Notes: generated by a model from the sequence alone, not told the origin. DNA of 64,000 nt from Vitreoscilla stercoraria DSM 513 (GCF_000382305.1 NZ_KB908028.1:1-64000), one strand, 5' to 3'. Positions 27,020 through 37,791 are shown, numbered from the stretch's first letter. Program-made: numbers and translations.

Positions 27020-27078
27020 CCGCTCAGTTGTAAACAAAATGCCTGCGTTTTAAAATATTTTTGGCACAGACCCAAACC

Positions 27079-27105
27079 AGCGTCCTGTAAATATTACAGG
27101 ACGCT
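27079..27105. terminator. DUS-pair hairpin terminator
   Basis: AGCGTCCTGTAA, loop ATA, inverse arm, between convergent genes ending at 27019 and 27147. Confidence 0.85.
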
Positions 27106-27146
27106 TTGTATCAAACATCATGCTATCGCTCTTAATCAATCACCAT

Positions 27147-27770
27147 TCAGATTGATTTTAAATCCGACATATTATCCGCCAAAACATGTTTGCCACGGCC
27201 ATACAGTTTTTCGATGACCGCATCAAAGTCTTGTGCTTCACGGTTTTGGCTGAGCTTGGATTGGGCTTCGATTTTGTGAATATTGATTTCCAGCACCGCT
27301 AAATACGCTAACTGTTCTAACAAATAGTCTTTGGGCGCATCCGACATTTTCCAAGCCGCTTCGCCATTGGCAACCCGCTCTTGCTTTTTGGTTAACATGC
27401 CAACTGCTGCCAATTTGGATTTTTGGTCGGTTAAATATGACACTGTGCCATGAATATGCACTACTTGATAATTCCATGTGGGCACTTTGCGATGATCACG
27501 CAATTTGCTTGGATAATCGTTTGCCGAAATATAAGCATTTTCGCCTTGAAACACGCACAAAATTTCTTGTCCTTCTGGTACCGCCAAATGCCAATCACTC
27601 GCCACCGCCAAATGCCCCAATAACACCGTGTCGCTTTTCATTAACAAAGGCAAATGAATCGCGCTCAAGCCTGTTGCAGTCTGAGCCACCAAGCATGCCA
27701 ACGGATAATTTTGTATCAATGCCTGTATGGTTTCAGGACGCACTTCTTGAAATTCAGTCGGAATATACAT
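27147..27770 (-). CDS. PaiB-like FMN-binding protein
   Basis: 207 residues matching the PaiB family: MYIPTEFQ start, the SAIHLPLL strand, VFQGENAYISANDYPSK, and the family signature VPTWNYQVVHIHG (~114-126). A C-terminal helix with KKQERVANGEAAW follows. PaiB proteins are described as FMN-binding negative regulators of degradative enzyme genes in Bacillus. They have a split-barrel flavin fold, so a flavin reductase or heme-related role is equally likely. It is transcribed alone. Confidence 0.85.
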   Translation of the reverse strand: MYIPTEFQEVRPETIQALIQNYPLACLVAQTATGLSAIHLPLLMKSDTVLLGHLAVASDWHLAVPEGQEILCVFQGENAYISANDYPSKLRDHRKVPTWNYQVVHIHGTVSYLTDQKSKLAAVGMLTKKQERVANGEAAWKMSDAPKDYLLEQLAYLAVLEINIHKIEAQSKLSQNREAQDFDAVIEKLYGRGKHVLADNMSDLKSI

Positions 27771-27852
27771 GTGTGTTTCAATATTTATATAATGACAATT
27801 AGCTAATATAATTCATTTTAAATATTACTTCCAACCAAAACCAAACCACATC

Positions 27853-27866
27853 AAGCGTCCTGTAAA
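27853..27866 (+). repeat. Single DUS beside a conventional terminator
   Basis: AAGCGTCCTGTAAA lies 5 nt from the hairpin at 27871-27907, so terminator and uptake word are separate here. Confidence 0.75.
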
Positions 27867-27870
27867 AACA

Positions 27871-27907
27871 AAAACACCTCTAAAAACTGCTTTTAGAGGT
27901 GTTTTTT
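27871..27907 (-). terminator. Terminator of the YcaC-like gene
   Basis: AAAACACCTCTAAAA and TTTTAGAGGTGTTTT arms with a 4-5 nt loop; T-runs on both strands. Confidence 0.8.
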
Positions 27908-27923
27908 GATACCGACAATGGCA

Positions 27924-28550
27924 TTATTTGCCTTGTGTCAACATGCTGTAAGAAGTCATCAAATTGCGATAATCAGGAATGTGATTTGAGAACAACGTAC
28001 CCAAACCTTCTACGTCATTGCGCCAATCGCGGTGCAACTCGCCTGCCGCACCAAACCAAGTCATCAATTGTGCGCCCGCTTGTTCCATACGCGACCATGC
28101 TGCATTGCGTGTCATTTCGTTGAACGTACCTGAAGCATCGGCAATCACAAACACTTCATAACCTTCTTCCAAAGCCGACAACACAGGGAACGTCACGCAC
28201 ACTTCGGTCACAACACCGGCAATAATCAATTGTTTTTTGCCTGTGGCTTTGACTGCCGCGACAAAGTCTTCATTGTCCCAAGCATTGATTTGACCTGGAC
28301 GCGCAATGTAAGGCGCATCAGGAAATTGTGCTTTAAGCTCAGGCACCAAGGGACCATTAGGACCATCTTCAAAACTGGTGGTTAAAATGGTTGGCAATTT
28401 AAAATATTCAGCAATGTCTGCCAACGCCAAAACATTGTTTTTGAATTTGTCAGGATCAATGTCACGCACCAACGATAACAAACCTGTTTGGTGATCGACC
28501 AATAAAACAGCAGCATCGTCTTTATTCAAGCGAACGTAAGGTTTTGTCAT
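27924..28550 (-). CDS. ycaC: Isochorismatase-family hydrolase, YcaC type
   Basis: 208 residues from the ATG at 28550 with GGAGACACACA upstream, the same length as E. coli YcaC. The cysteine hydrolase triad is seen as aspartate in LLVDHQTGL (~20), lysine in TGKKQLIIAG (~108-113), and cysteine in GVVTEVCVTF (~118). The physiological substrate of YcaC is not known. A LysR-type regulator is divergently transcribed 128 bp away, a common arrangement for this hydrolase, and probably controls it. Confidence 0.88.
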   Translation of the reverse strand: MTKPYVRLNKDDAAVLLVDHQTGLLSLVRDIDPDKFKNNVLALADIAEYFKLPTILTTSFEDGPNGPLVPELKAQFPDAPYIARPGQINAWDNEDFVAAVKATGKKQLIIAGVVTEVCVTFPVLSALEEGYEVFVIADASGTFNEMTRNAAWSRMEQAGAQLMTWFGAAGELHRDWRNDVEGLGTLFSNHIPDYRNLMTSYSMLTQGK

Positions 28551-28678
28551 TGTGTGTCTCCTAGTGGGGTAATAGACATAAAGTAAAACGACTAAAGCCA
28601 AATCTGACTTTAAATACTATTCTACAGAAAGATACAAAAATATATAATATGGCAATTTTAAGATAAATTGTTGCAAAT

Positions 28679-29590
28679 ATGAAACGACAAACCGATTTAA
28701 ACCAATTGTATTATTTTGTGCAAATTGTCCGTTACAAGGGTTTTTCTGCAGCCAGCCGTGCCATTGGCATTCCCAAATCCAGACTGAGCCGCCAATTGGC
28801 TGATTTAGAAGACCATTTGGGTGTCAAATTGATTCAAAGAAACACCCGTTATTTTTATTTGACCGATATTGGCAAACGCTATTTCGAACATTGTGAAGCC
28901 ATGCTCATTGAAGCTGAAGCAGCCCAAAGCGTGATAGAAACTGCATTTGCAGAACCCTCAGGCATTTTAAAAATCAGCTGCCCTTTACTGTTATTGGATT
29001 TACACGTCGGCACCATCGTCACTGAATTCATGCGCTTATATCCTAAAGTCAAAATTGAACTAGAAGCCAGCAACCGTGTGGTGGATGTGATGGCAGAAGG
29101 TTTTGACATTACCATTCGGGCACGCTCAGAGATACAGTCCGATGATTTAATTGCCAAAGTATTCAGCCAACGCCAACAAATTTTGGTCGGCAGCCCTGCT
29201 TTATTACAGCAATATCGTATTCATACACCACATGATTTACATTCAATCCCTGCTTTGGCATTGAGCAAAGCCCACCAACATTTTTATTGGGATTTTACGC
29301 ATCCAAACGAAAAAAACATGGTGATCGATTTTGAGCCACTGCTGATAACCACAGACATGCACACCTTGCTTAAAGGTGCATTGGCGGGCAATGGCGTGGT
29401 CAAATTGCCTTATTTATTGGTCGAGCCCGATTTAAAACAAGGCACGCTGACGCATATTTTGCCACAATGGTGTTTGCCTCAAGACATCATTCACGCCGTT
29501 TATCCTTCTAGGCGCGGTCAATTGCCTACCGTGAAAATCTTCTTGCAACACATGGAAGCCTTTTATGCGCGTATTGAAAACGAACAATAA
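28679..29590 (+). CDS. LysR-type transcriptional regulator
   Basis: 303 residues. The N-terminal winged helix-turn-helix is seen at FVQIVRYKGFSAASRAIGIPKSRLSRQLADLE, with LGVKLIQRNTR after it. The C-terminal periplasmic-binding-protein-like sensor domain begins near residue 90. It is closest in style to the large CrgA/DmlR group. Divergent placement against ycaC suggests control of that gene and of itself; the inducer is unknown. Confidence 0.88.
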   Translation: MKRQTDLNQLYYFVQIVRYKGFSAASRAIGIPKSRLSRQLADLEDHLGVKLIQRNTRYFYLTDIGKRYFEHCEAMLIEAEAAQSVIETAFAEPSGILKISCPLLLLDLHVGTIVTEFMRLYPKVKIELEASNRVVDVMAEGFDITIRARSEIQSDDLIAKVFSQRQQILVGSPALLQQYRIHTPHDLHSIPALALSKAHQHFYWDFTHPNEKNMVIDFEPLLITTDMHTLLKGALAGNGVVKLPYLLVEPDLKQGTLTHILPQWCLPQDIIHAVYPSRRGQLPTVKIFLQHMEAFYARIENEQ

Positions 29591-29739
29591 TGCTGCCATT
29601 TTGAATCGACTCAATGGTTTGGTTCAGACCCAAAATGTGGATGGTTTCTGACAAGCACGCTGTAATCTGCCGCTATTTATCCGCTAATGCTCACAATATG
29701 CTTAGAATACAGCCATCTTTCATTTTTCAAAGCAAACAC

Positions 29740-30984
29740 ATGGCAAACAAAACAATCGTGATTGGTGCGGGTATGGTCGGTGTGTGCGTGGCGTGGCATT
29801 TGCAACAACAAGGTTTTGATGTCACCTTAATCGACAAAAAAGCGCCAGGCGAAGAAACCTCTTTTGGCAACGCAGGCTTGATTCAACGCGAAGCGATTTT
29901 TCCTTATCCCATGCCCAGAAACATGACCGAAATCATGCGGATTTTGCCCAATCAAAGCCCTGATATTCGTTACAGGCCGCTTGCAATGTGGCATTATCGC
30001 CATGCTTTGTGGCAATATTTTGTGCATTCTGCACCCCAGCGTTTTGCAACCATTCGCCAAGAATGGGCAAGTTTAATTGCCCATTGCACCGATGCCCATG
30101 AAACCATGTTACAGGCCGCTGGTGCAGAACAATGGGTGCGTAAAGTCGGCTGGTTACAATTACACCGCCACGCCAGCAGTTTTGAACACGCCAAACAACA
30201 TGTACAAGATGGCAACGCTTGGGGCGTGGAAGCTCGATTGCTCAACCCACAAGACATTGCTCAATTAGAGCCTGACTTGAACAGCCAAGTGTTTGTTGGC
30301 GGTGTGCATTGGCAAAATGCTTGGCAAGTCACGAACCCTGCGGCTTTGGTCAAAGCCTATGCCGCACATTTTGTCAGTTTGGGCGGCACGATATTACAAG
30401 ACACCGTCCACAGCCTTCACCATCAAAATCAATGGCATGTTCATACCCAGAACGAACGCTTAACTTATGAACATGCGGTTATTGCCGCAGGACCTTGGTC
30501 GCAAGATTTGCTCCATACTTTGGGTTATGAATTTCCGTTGTTCCCAATACGCGGCTACCACCAACATTACACCCTCAAAACAGGCAGCGTCTTAAACCAC
30601 AGTATTGTCGATGAAGACAGCGGTTTTGTTTTAGGTCCCAAACAAGCGGGCATACGTTTGACCACAGGCGCAGAATTCACCTTAATGGATGCCCCTATTC
30701 GCATGGAACAATTGCACGCCACCGAAACCATCGCACGGGGATTATTACCATTAGAAAACGCCCTCGAAACCACGCCTTGGTTGGGTCATAGACCTTGTTT
30801 GCCCGATATGAAACCCATCATTGGCGCAGCCCCAAAACATCCAAATTTATGGTTGGCTTTCGGTCATGCACACCAAGGTTTTACCTTAGGACCCATCACA
30901 GGTTTGTTATTGGCACAACAAATGAGCGGCCAAGACACATTGATTGACATGCAACCTTTTTCCGCCCAACGCTTTACTGCTTGA
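29740..30984 (+). CDS. FAD-dependent amino acid oxidoreductase, DadA family
   Basis: 414 residues from the ATG at 29740; a frame reaching 29614 has no ribosome site. The N-terminal dinucleotide fold VIGAGMVGVCVAWHLQQ and LIDKKAPGEETSFGNAG match D-amino acid dehydrogenases. The C-terminal WLGHRPCLPDMKPIIG and FGHAHQGFTLGP complete the FAD site. The likely reaction is oxidative deamination of a D-amino acid feeding electrons to the respiratory chain, but related sarcosine or proline-type oxidases cannot be excluded. The start lacks a good ribosome site. Confidence 0.82.
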   Translation: MANKTIVIGAGMVGVCVAWHLQQQGFDVTLIDKKAPGEETSFGNAGLIQREAIFPYPMPRNMTEIMRILPNQSPDIRYRPLAMWHYRHALWQYFVHSAPQRFATIRQEWASLIAHCTDAHETMLQAAGAEQWVRKVGWLQLHRHASSFEHAKQHVQDGNAWGVEARLLNPQDIAQLEPDLNSQVFVGGVHWQNAWQVTNPAALVKAYAAHFVSLGGTILQDTVHSLHHQNQWHVHTQNERLTYEHAVIAAGPWSQDLLHTLGYEFPLFPIRGYHQHYTLKTGSVLNHSIVDEDSGFVLGPKQAGIRLTTGAEFTLMDAPIRMEQLHATETIARGLLPLENALETTPWLGHRPCLPDMKPIIGAAPKHPNLWLAFGHAHQGFTLGPITGLLLAQQMSGQDTLIDMQPFSAQRFTA

Positions 30985-31453
30985 GCAAGTCGCTTGATGA
31001 TTTAAGTCATATCAAAAATGGGTAGCCCATCAATCTACCCATTCCCATACAATTGCAACAATATTCAATCAATATATTGTTTTTAAACATCTTTATACTC
31101 ACACTGAGCCGTAACTATTTCACCACATTCGCATACATCTTTTTTATTTTGCATTGCAGCAATTCATTTCAGATAAAATCACAGTAAAAATATTGACTTA
31201 TATTCTTGCTGTATTTCATCCCATCGAACGCTTATCACAAGCTGGCTTTCAAAAGCCAATCCAATATGCCATTTTTTTACAACGTTTAAAAACGGCTTCC
31301 TTATACTGAAATCACAGCATGCCAAATGAGCCTTATCCCAGCGCGCTATACAGTTGTTTGATACCGCATTGCAGCCACAATATATTCACATTGTATGCAA
31401 CCTAAATCATCAAACACCCCTCCATGTTCATTGGCTTGTAGAAAGGATCGATC
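30985..31453. other. 470-bp intergenic region with a hairpin at 31017-31043
   Basis: AATGGGTAG (31017-31025) and CTACCCATT (31035-31043) form a terminator-like stem without a T-run just after the DadA-like gene. The rest carries the promoter region of the Anbu operon and no gene. Confidence 0.5.
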
Positions 31454-32878
31454 ATGGTCACACAAGGAACGAGTTTCAACGAAGTGGATGCGCTTAAACG
31501 CTCATCCCAACATTTTGAAATGATGAAAAATTGGCTGGATACTAACAGCCATTTCAAACTCATGACGCTGAACCAACAGGCCTTGTCTGAGTTTCACCGC
31601 AAGGGTGTGACCTTTACGGTTTACAGTGACGCCAAAAATACCGAACGTGTGATTCCTTTTGACATCATTCCACGCATCATTACCCAAGAAGATTGGCGAA
31701 CATTGGAAAGTGGTTGCAAACAACGCATCCAAGCCTTAAATGCTTTTTTGCACGATATTTACCATGAACAAAACATCATCAAAGCGGGCATTATGCCAGC
31801 TGAGCACATTTTAACCAATGAGTGTTTTGAACCATGGATGGTGAATATTGATTTGCCCAATCCGATTTATGCACACATCAGTGGGATTGATTTGATTCGC
31901 AGCGATGATGGGCAATATTACGTTTTAGAAGACAATTTGCGCACGCCATCAGGCATTTCTTATTTACTCGAAAGCCGCCAAATCAGCGAGCATTTATTAC
32001 CCGAATTGTTTGAAGCATTTGACATTGCGCCTGTCAAAAATTATCCCAAAATGCTACTGCAAAGTTTGATTGAATGCAGCAACAAACCACAACCGCTCAT
32101 CGTTTTGTTAACGCCAGGCCGCTATAACAGCGCTTATTACGAACATACTTTTTTAGCTCGTGAAATGGGCGTGCCTTTGGTCAACAATTACGATTTGTTT
32201 GTCGAAGACAACAAAGTTTTCATGAAAACCATACTTGGACGTGAACAAGTCGATGTGATTTACCGCCGCTTGGACGATGCTTATTTAGACCCATTGGCGT
32301 TTCGACCTGATTCGATGTTGGGCATTCCCGGTTTGATGAGCGCGTATCGTACAGGCAATGTGATGATTAGCAATGCCCCCGGCACAGGTATTGCCGATGA
32401 CAAATCGATTTATCCGTATGTCAATGAAATGGTGCGCTTTTATTTGAATGAAGAGCCAATTTTAAAAAATGTGCCTACTTGGCAATGTCGCAAACCCGAA
32501 GATTTGGCTTATGTGATGGCTCATTTGGCTGAATTGGTCGTCAAAGAAACCCAAGGTTCAGGCGGCTATGGCATGTTGATTGGACCGCATTCGACTACAG
32601 AAGAAATCGAAGCTTATCGCCAACGTATTTTGGCAGACCCTGCTGGCTTTATTGCCCAACCGACTTTGTCTTTGTCTACTTGTCCCACTTGTGTAGAAGA
32701 AGGCATTGCCCCACGCCATATTGATTTGCGCCCTTTTGTATTGGCAAGCCCCGAACAAATTCGCATTGTTCCCGGTGGTTTGACCCGTGTGGCGATGCGC
32801 AAAAACTCTTTGGTGGTCAATTCCTCACAAGGCGGTGGTGTCAAAGATACTTGGGTTTTACAAGGAGAAGGCATATGA
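31454..32878 (+). CDS. Circularly permuted ATP-grasp type 2 protein, Anbu operon
   Basis: 474 residues with GAAAGGATC upstream of the ATG. It matches the DUF404/DUF407 family predicted to be a circularly permuted ATP-grasp ligase: the FDIIPRII entry, the VLEDNLRTPSG segment (~155), the LTPGRYNSAYYEH segment, IYRRLDDAYLDPL, and the C-terminal glycine-rich GSGGYGMLIGP. ATP-grasp proteins of this type are predicted to form peptide or amide bonds. It is the first gene of four that are translationally coupled. Its stop overlaps the next start by ATGA. Confidence 0.9.
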   Translation: MVTQGTSFNEVDALKRSSQHFEMMKNWLDTNSHFKLMTLNQQALSEFHRKGVTFTVYSDAKNTERVIPFDIIPRIITQEDWRTLESGCKQRIQALNAFLHDIYHEQNIIKAGIMPAEHILTNECFEPWMVNIDLPNPIYAHISGIDLIRSDDGQYYVLEDNLRTPSGISYLLESRQISEHLLPELFEAFDIAPVKNYPKMLLQSLIECSNKPQPLIVLLTPGRYNSAYYEHTFLAREMGVPLVNNYDLFVEDNKVFMKTILGREQVDVIYRRLDDAYLDPLAFRPDSMLGIPGLMSAYRTGNVMISNAPGTGIADDKSIYPYVNEMVRFYLNEEPILKNVPTWQCRKPEDLAYVMAHLAELVVKETQGSGGYGMLIGPHSTTEEIEAYRQRILADPAGFIAQPTLSLSTCPTCVEEGIAPRHIDLRPFVLASPEQIRIVPGGLTRVAMRKNSLVVNSSQGGGVKDTWVLQGEGI

Positions 32879-33470
32879 ATTTATTGCTGTCCAATGCGTA
32901 CAATTTGTATTGGCTTGGGCGTTATATGCAACGCACAATCTGTTTGACCGAACGCTTGCGCAACGACCAACAAGCCTCATTATTTCCATTGATGCGCCAT
33001 GTTGGTTTTCAATCTGCCATTAATCCACACAATTTCAATAGTTATATTACCAATGAAGTGTTGCCCAATTATTTAAGCAAGGTCAATGACAATTTTCAGG
33101 CCGTTCGTGGTGTGATTGATTATGAAGCATTTGAATTGTTTCAATTGATGAATCGCTTGAATCAAGCAGGCAGTTTGCAATCGGCTTGTTACCAGTTACA
33201 AGCGTGTGAAGCGGCCATGCGCGCTCACCCTGCTCCCATTTGCACCTATTGGATGCTGGGACATGCTTTGGAAACTTTGGACGAACGATTGCGTTTTGGT
33301 CAACCACGTGAAAATGACTTTCGAGCTTTGGCCGATGCCGTAACCAATTTACCCAATTACACTGCTTGGGAAGCCTTAAAACAACCTGCGCAAGCTTTGG
33401 TTTACTTAGCCAATGGGCAAAAGTTTTACCAATTGACCGAGCAATTGGAAAATATTTTTGAGGACGGATT

Positions 33471-33474
<4 letters not shown>
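32875..33474 (+). CDS. Alpha-E domain protein (DUF403), short form
   Basis: The N-terminus MNLLLSNAYNLYWLGRYMQR is the standard opening of alpha-E proteins, all-helical partners of permuted ATP-grasp proteins. At 199 residues it is clearly shorter than the roughly 300 I expect for the family. It starts and ends in ATGA overlaps with its neighbours, so the short length is not a simple frameshift. The proposed role is in an uncharacterised peptide-ligation or tagging system. Start chosen at 32875 because of the overlap, not the longer upstream frame. Confidence 0.82.
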
Positions 33475-34328
<854 letters not shown>

Positions 34329-34337
34329 GGATACATC

Positions 34338-35078
34338 ATGACGTATTGCGTGGCTTTGAATTTACAGGACGGTATGATTTTTGCCAGTGACACCCGCACC
34401 AATGCTGGCGTGGATCATATCTCCACATTCAAAAAAATGTTTCGTTTTGAACGTGCTGACGAACGGGTGATTTTCATTTTGACTTCGGGCAATTTGGCCA
34501 CATCGCAAGCGGTCATCGAAGATTTACAACAAAACATCCACAACCATGTCGACAAACATGTGTTAAATGCACCAACTTTATTCGATGTGGCTCAATTGAT
34601 TGGTTTGGCAGTCAGCAGCATTGCCAACAATATGGAACAATTGGGTCACACACAAAATAATGCCATGTTTGGCAGTCATTTTTTAGTGGGTGGTCAAATT
34701 CGCGGGCAAGCACCAAAATTGTATTACGTTTATCCCGAAGGCAATTTCATCACCGCAACCGAAGACACGCCATTTTTTCAAATTGGTGAAAGCAAATATG
34801 GCAAACCGATTTTAGACCGCGCCGTTCATTACCAAACGCCTTTACAGGACGCTGTTCGAGCGGTTTTGGTATCGTTTGATTCAACCATACGTTCTAATTT
34901 ATCGGTGGGTTTTCCGATAGATATGGTGGTCTATCCCAAAGACAGTTTGTCCATGCCTGAAGGCGCACGCATTGAGCGAGACGAGCCTTACATGAAAAAC
35001 ATCCGCGAACAATGGGGCGATGGCTTAATCAATTTGTTAAAGCAATTTGACATGCCTCCTGAGCAATATTTGAATTAA
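34338..35078 (+). CDS. Anbu, ancestral beta-subunit proteasome-like peptidase
   Basis: 246 residues, HslV/proteasome Ntn-hydrolase fold. The start MTYCVALNLQDG places threonine 2 as the candidate N-terminal nucleophile after Met removal. ASDTRTNAGVDHISTF, the LTSGNLATSQ strand and GSHFLVGGQ are typical of Anbu. Anbu assembles into helical or ring oligomers with no known unfoldase. In many proteobacteria it is encoded with permuted ATP-grasp, alpha-E and transglutaminase genes, as here. Substrate and physiological role are unresolved. An uptake word lies in the coding sequence at 34841. Confidence 0.92.
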   Translation: MTYCVALNLQDGMIFASDTRTNAGVDHISTFKKMFRFERADERVIFILTSGNLATSQAVIEDLQQNIHNHVDKHVLNAPTLFDVAQLIGLAVSSIANNMEQLGHTQNNAMFGSHFLVGGQIRGQAPKLYYVYPEGNFITATEDTPFFQIGESKYGKPILDRAVHYQTPLQDAVRAVLVSFDSTIRSNLSVGFPIDMVVYPKDSLSMPEGARIERDEPYMKNIREQWGDGLINLLKQFDMPPEQYLN

Positions 35079-35251
35079 ATCTTGCCCATATAAACAATGT
35101 ATCTCTGCCAAACTGCCTCACACCAATCGGTCACCACCATTTTGCTTAGCTTATAAAACCTTAAAACTTTTTTAAAACTACGTTTTAATACATCGTCAGT
35201 TTGCATCAACCATTTGACCATCTACCAAGCATGTATTTGAACCAAAGCAAG

Positions 35252-35280
35252 CGGCCTGTAAGCATTTAGGCCGTGTTTTT
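35252..35280 (+). terminator. Terminator-like hairpin after the Anbu operon
   Basis: CGGCCT (35252-35257) and AGGCCG (35268-35273) with a 10-nt loop, followed by TGTTTTTG. The left arm belongs to the GCGGCCTGTAA variant of the uptake word. Confidence 0.65.
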
Positions 35281-35295
35281 GTGATAAAACACGCT

Positions 35296-36039
35296 TTAAA
35301 ACAATTGATTGACCAAAAGCAAACCACCACATCCGAACATCAATGCGTTGATGAGGCGGCGAAATTGTACGTCGTTCAAACGGTGAAACAACCACAAACC
35401 AATTTGCGAAAATACCAATGTGATGGGCAAAGCCACAGCGAACAATACCAAAGTGTCAGAAGAATAAAATCCTTGGTAAGCGTACAAAGCCATAGCCAAA
35501 GCAATGATGACCAAATTATACGGTCGCAATACGGCACTGACTTGGCTTTTAGGCCATGTTTGCAACGCACACCACATCGTCGGAATCACACCCGACAATG
35601 CCGCAGCCCCACCTAACAAACCACCAATGAACCCAATCAAAGCATGTGCTGCCGATGGCGACTCTTGACGAAATTGCCACTGCGATGCACACAAACGAAA
35701 CACACCATACGCCAACATCAACACCGCAATCAACAGTTTGAGCATGTCCGCTTGCACCCATTGCAATGACCATGCCCCTAATGGAATGCCAAACAATGCT
35801 GGCAACAAAAACCATGGCAAGGCGTGCGTTCCTTGACGCAAATCGCTGCGAATAGACCACATCGATTGCAAGCCACTGAACACCGACGTTGCCGCTACCA
35901 ACGCCACCGCTTGCCATGTCGGCATCACATACAGCCAAATGCTCAATGACAATAAAGCCGTACCAAAGCCTGCCAAACCACTGATAAACCCACCTGCGGC
36001 GGCACCTGCTATCAAAAACGCCAACAGCTCAATTGTCAT
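35296..36039 (-). CDS. TSUP (TauE/SafE) family permease
   Basis: 247 residues with about eight membrane segments and the two-fold repeat of this family. The N-terminal FLIAGAAAGGFISGLAGFGTALL and the internal LIGFIGGLLGGAAALSGV glycine-rich motifs are characteristic. Members export or import sulfite, sulfonates or small organic anions; the substrate here is unknown. It lies 41 bp downstream of a LysR regulator gene on the same strand, which may control it. Confidence 0.85.
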   Translation of the reverse strand: MTIELLAFLIAGAAAGGFISGLAGFGTALLSLSIWLYVMPTWQAVALVAATSVFSGLQSMWSIRSDLRQGTHALPWFLLPALFGIPLGAWSLQWVQADMLKLLIAVLMLAYGVFRLCASQWQFRQESPSAAHALIGFIGGLLGGAAALSGVIPTMWCALQTWPKSQVSAVLRPYNLVIIALAMALYAYQGFYSSDTLVLFAVALPITLVFSQIGLWLFHRLNDVQFRRLINALMFGCGGLLLVNQLF

Positions 36040-36080
36040 TATTGCATTTCCATTATGATTTTAAGCGTCCTTCATTCATG

Positions 36081-36956
36081 TCACACATCCGACAACAATT
36101 CAATAAAGCGTTTTTGTATCCAATGCGCAATTTGGCTCAATTCCCAGCCTTGAAACCACACCATGCGCACCATCAATGGCGGCAAAGTTAAAAACGGACA
36201 ATCAATTTGTACCAAAGGCTTGCGGTAATTCTCTTCTTCGGCAATGTGCACGGGTAAAATCGCCCAACCCAAATCGTCTGCCACCATTTCAGCCAAACTG
36301 TAAAAACTGTCCGAACGCCAAATTTTGGGGCTGTAAGCCGCTTCGTTAACATCTTCGGTGTGCATCACCAACTGGCGGTAACGCACCAACTCTTTCTTGC
36401 GCTGTGACACTTCGCTTTGCGTTAATGGATGGTCTTTAGGAACAAACACACCTTGCGCGACAGAACCAATATGGCGTTGATCGAAATAAGATGGTAATGA
36501 CCCACGAATAAAATGAAACGCGATTTGCGCCCGCCCGTGACGTACATATTGCGCCACTTCGGTTGCCGTGCCATTTAATAAAGTCAATTCTACATCAGGA
36601 AAATAATGCCCAATTTCCCGTATCAAACGCCCACTCACCGAATATGGCAAGGCTTCATCCAATGCCAAAGCCAGCTTGGCATCGCTGCCAAAACTCAAAG
36701 AATGAGCGCGTCTGTCCAAAGATTGCACTTGGCTGAGCAACTCTTGCGCTTCGAGCAATAAAATTTCGCCAGCAGGTGTTAATCTGACTTGACGGCGCGA
36801 GCGGTCAAACAAATCCACACCCAAATCCGCCTCAAGCAAAGCAATAGCAGTACTGACAGCAGATTGAGCCTTGCCCAAACGTCTTGCTGCCTCGCTGAAA
36901 GAACCACTTTCTACAGTGGTCACAAATTGTTGTAGCTGATCTAATGTCCATCTCAT
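36081..36956 (-). CDS. LysR-type transcriptional regulator
   Basis: 291 residues beginning MRWTLDQLQQFVTTVE. The HTH is SFSEAARRLGKAQSAVSTAIALLE, with DLFDRSRRQ after it and a substrate-binding-protein-like sensor domain from ~90. It is cotranscribed with the TSUP permease downstream and is divergent from mdtJI with a 440-bp gap. It could therefore govern either or both. Confidence 0.85.
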   Translation of the reverse strand: MRWTLDQLQQFVTTVESGSFSEAARRLGKAQSAVSTAIALLEADLGVDLFDRSRRQVRLTPAGEILLLEAQELLSQVQSLDRRAHSLSFGSDAKLALALDEALPYSVSGRLIREIGHYFPDVELTLLNGTATEVAQYVRHGRAQIAFHFIRGSLPSYFDQRHIGSVAQGVFVPKDHPLTQSEVSQRKKELVRYRQLVMHTEDVNEAAYSPKIWRSDSFYSLAEMVADDLGWAILPVHIAEEENYRKPLVQIDCPFLTLPPLMVRMVWFQGWELSQIAHWIQKRFIELLSDV

Positions 36957-37400
36957 ATTCTCATACTATCTAAAAATCAGATGGATTCCAATTTTTATAA
37001 TCTAAAAAAGAATGAGATAATGCATTCGTACCACAAAAAATACTCAATATGGGTTAAAAAGGTACAACTTTCAAACCAAATACATTTTAGAAAGGGAAGT
37101 AGTCTACTGTGTGATTTCATACAGTAAATGAAGCAGATTATGATGGTCGCCACTTGCGCCAATTCAAGCGTTGTTTCAGCCTATCTTCACACCCATGGTT
37201 TCACCCGCATTGCCCTTGTGAGCAATGTCATTTTCACCGGCCAAAACGAGCCATAAATCCTTTTTGTTTTTGCTAAGTACATCGATTCCTATTGGAAACG
37301 GCTGCTTTGTTGCGCCTGAATTTTTCATGCGTCAACAAGCTTACAGGACGCTTTTGCGCCTAAAAACAAGGTATACCAACAAAATAAAAAGGGTAACAAA
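36957..37400. other. 440-bp intergenic region with a short leader frame and a single DUS
   Basis: Between divergent lysR and mdtJI. A 38-codon frame at 37140-37256 (tandem ATG, ending GQNEP) has gene-like codon choice but no family. A single uptake word lies at 37341-37353. No guanidine-class riboswitch core was found upstream of the SMR pair. Confidence 0.4.
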
Positions 37401-37790
37401 ATGATTTATTGGATTTTTTTAGGTTTTTCTATTGTCATGGAAGTCGCGGGTGTGTTGTTGATGCAATACGCCGCCAATCACAACAGTTCTTGGGGCATGG
37501 CGCTGATGTACGGTTTGATTTGCGCTTCATACATGTTGTTGTCTGTCGCGGTCAAACGCATTCCTTTGGGTGTCGCTTATGCATTATGGGAAGGCGTGGG
37601 CATTGTCTGTATTACGGTATTGAGCGTGTTCTTGTTTGGTGAATCGATGTCGATTCTAAAAATCGTGGGTTTGGGCTTATTGATGTTGGCGATTTTGTTG
37701 TTAAAGTCTGGCACCAGCCCAAAAAATCCGAGCCTAGAAACAGAAACCGCTTTGGATTTGTCTTTGAAGCACTCGTTGAAAGAAGCTTAA
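37401..37790 (+). CDS. mdtJ: Spermidine exporter subunit MdtJ (SMR family)
   Basis: 129 residues, four membrane helices. The N-terminal helix has the SMR membrane glutamate (IVMEVAGVLLM, ~14). VKRIPLGVAYALWEGVGIVCIT closely follows MdtJ of E. coli as I recall it. The C-terminal tail is longer than usual (~20 soluble residues). MdtJ and MdtI work as a heteromer to export spermidine. It lies 1 bp before mdtI, so the pair is one transcript. It fits with the polyamine enzymes at 19.3-22.8 kb. Confidence 0.87.
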   Translation: MIYWIFLGFSIVMEVAGVLLMQYAANHNSSWGMALMYGLICASYMLLSVAVKRIPLGVAYALWEGVGIVCITVLSVFLFGESMSILKIVGLGLLMLAILLLKSGTSPKNPSLETETALDLSLKHSLKEA

Positions 37791-37791
37791 A

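Noticed and set aside
36957..37400. Guanidine riboswitch upstream of the SMR pair
   Set aside because: No ykkC-type or mini-ykkC ACGR core is recognisable, and the proteins match MdtJI rather than Gdx.
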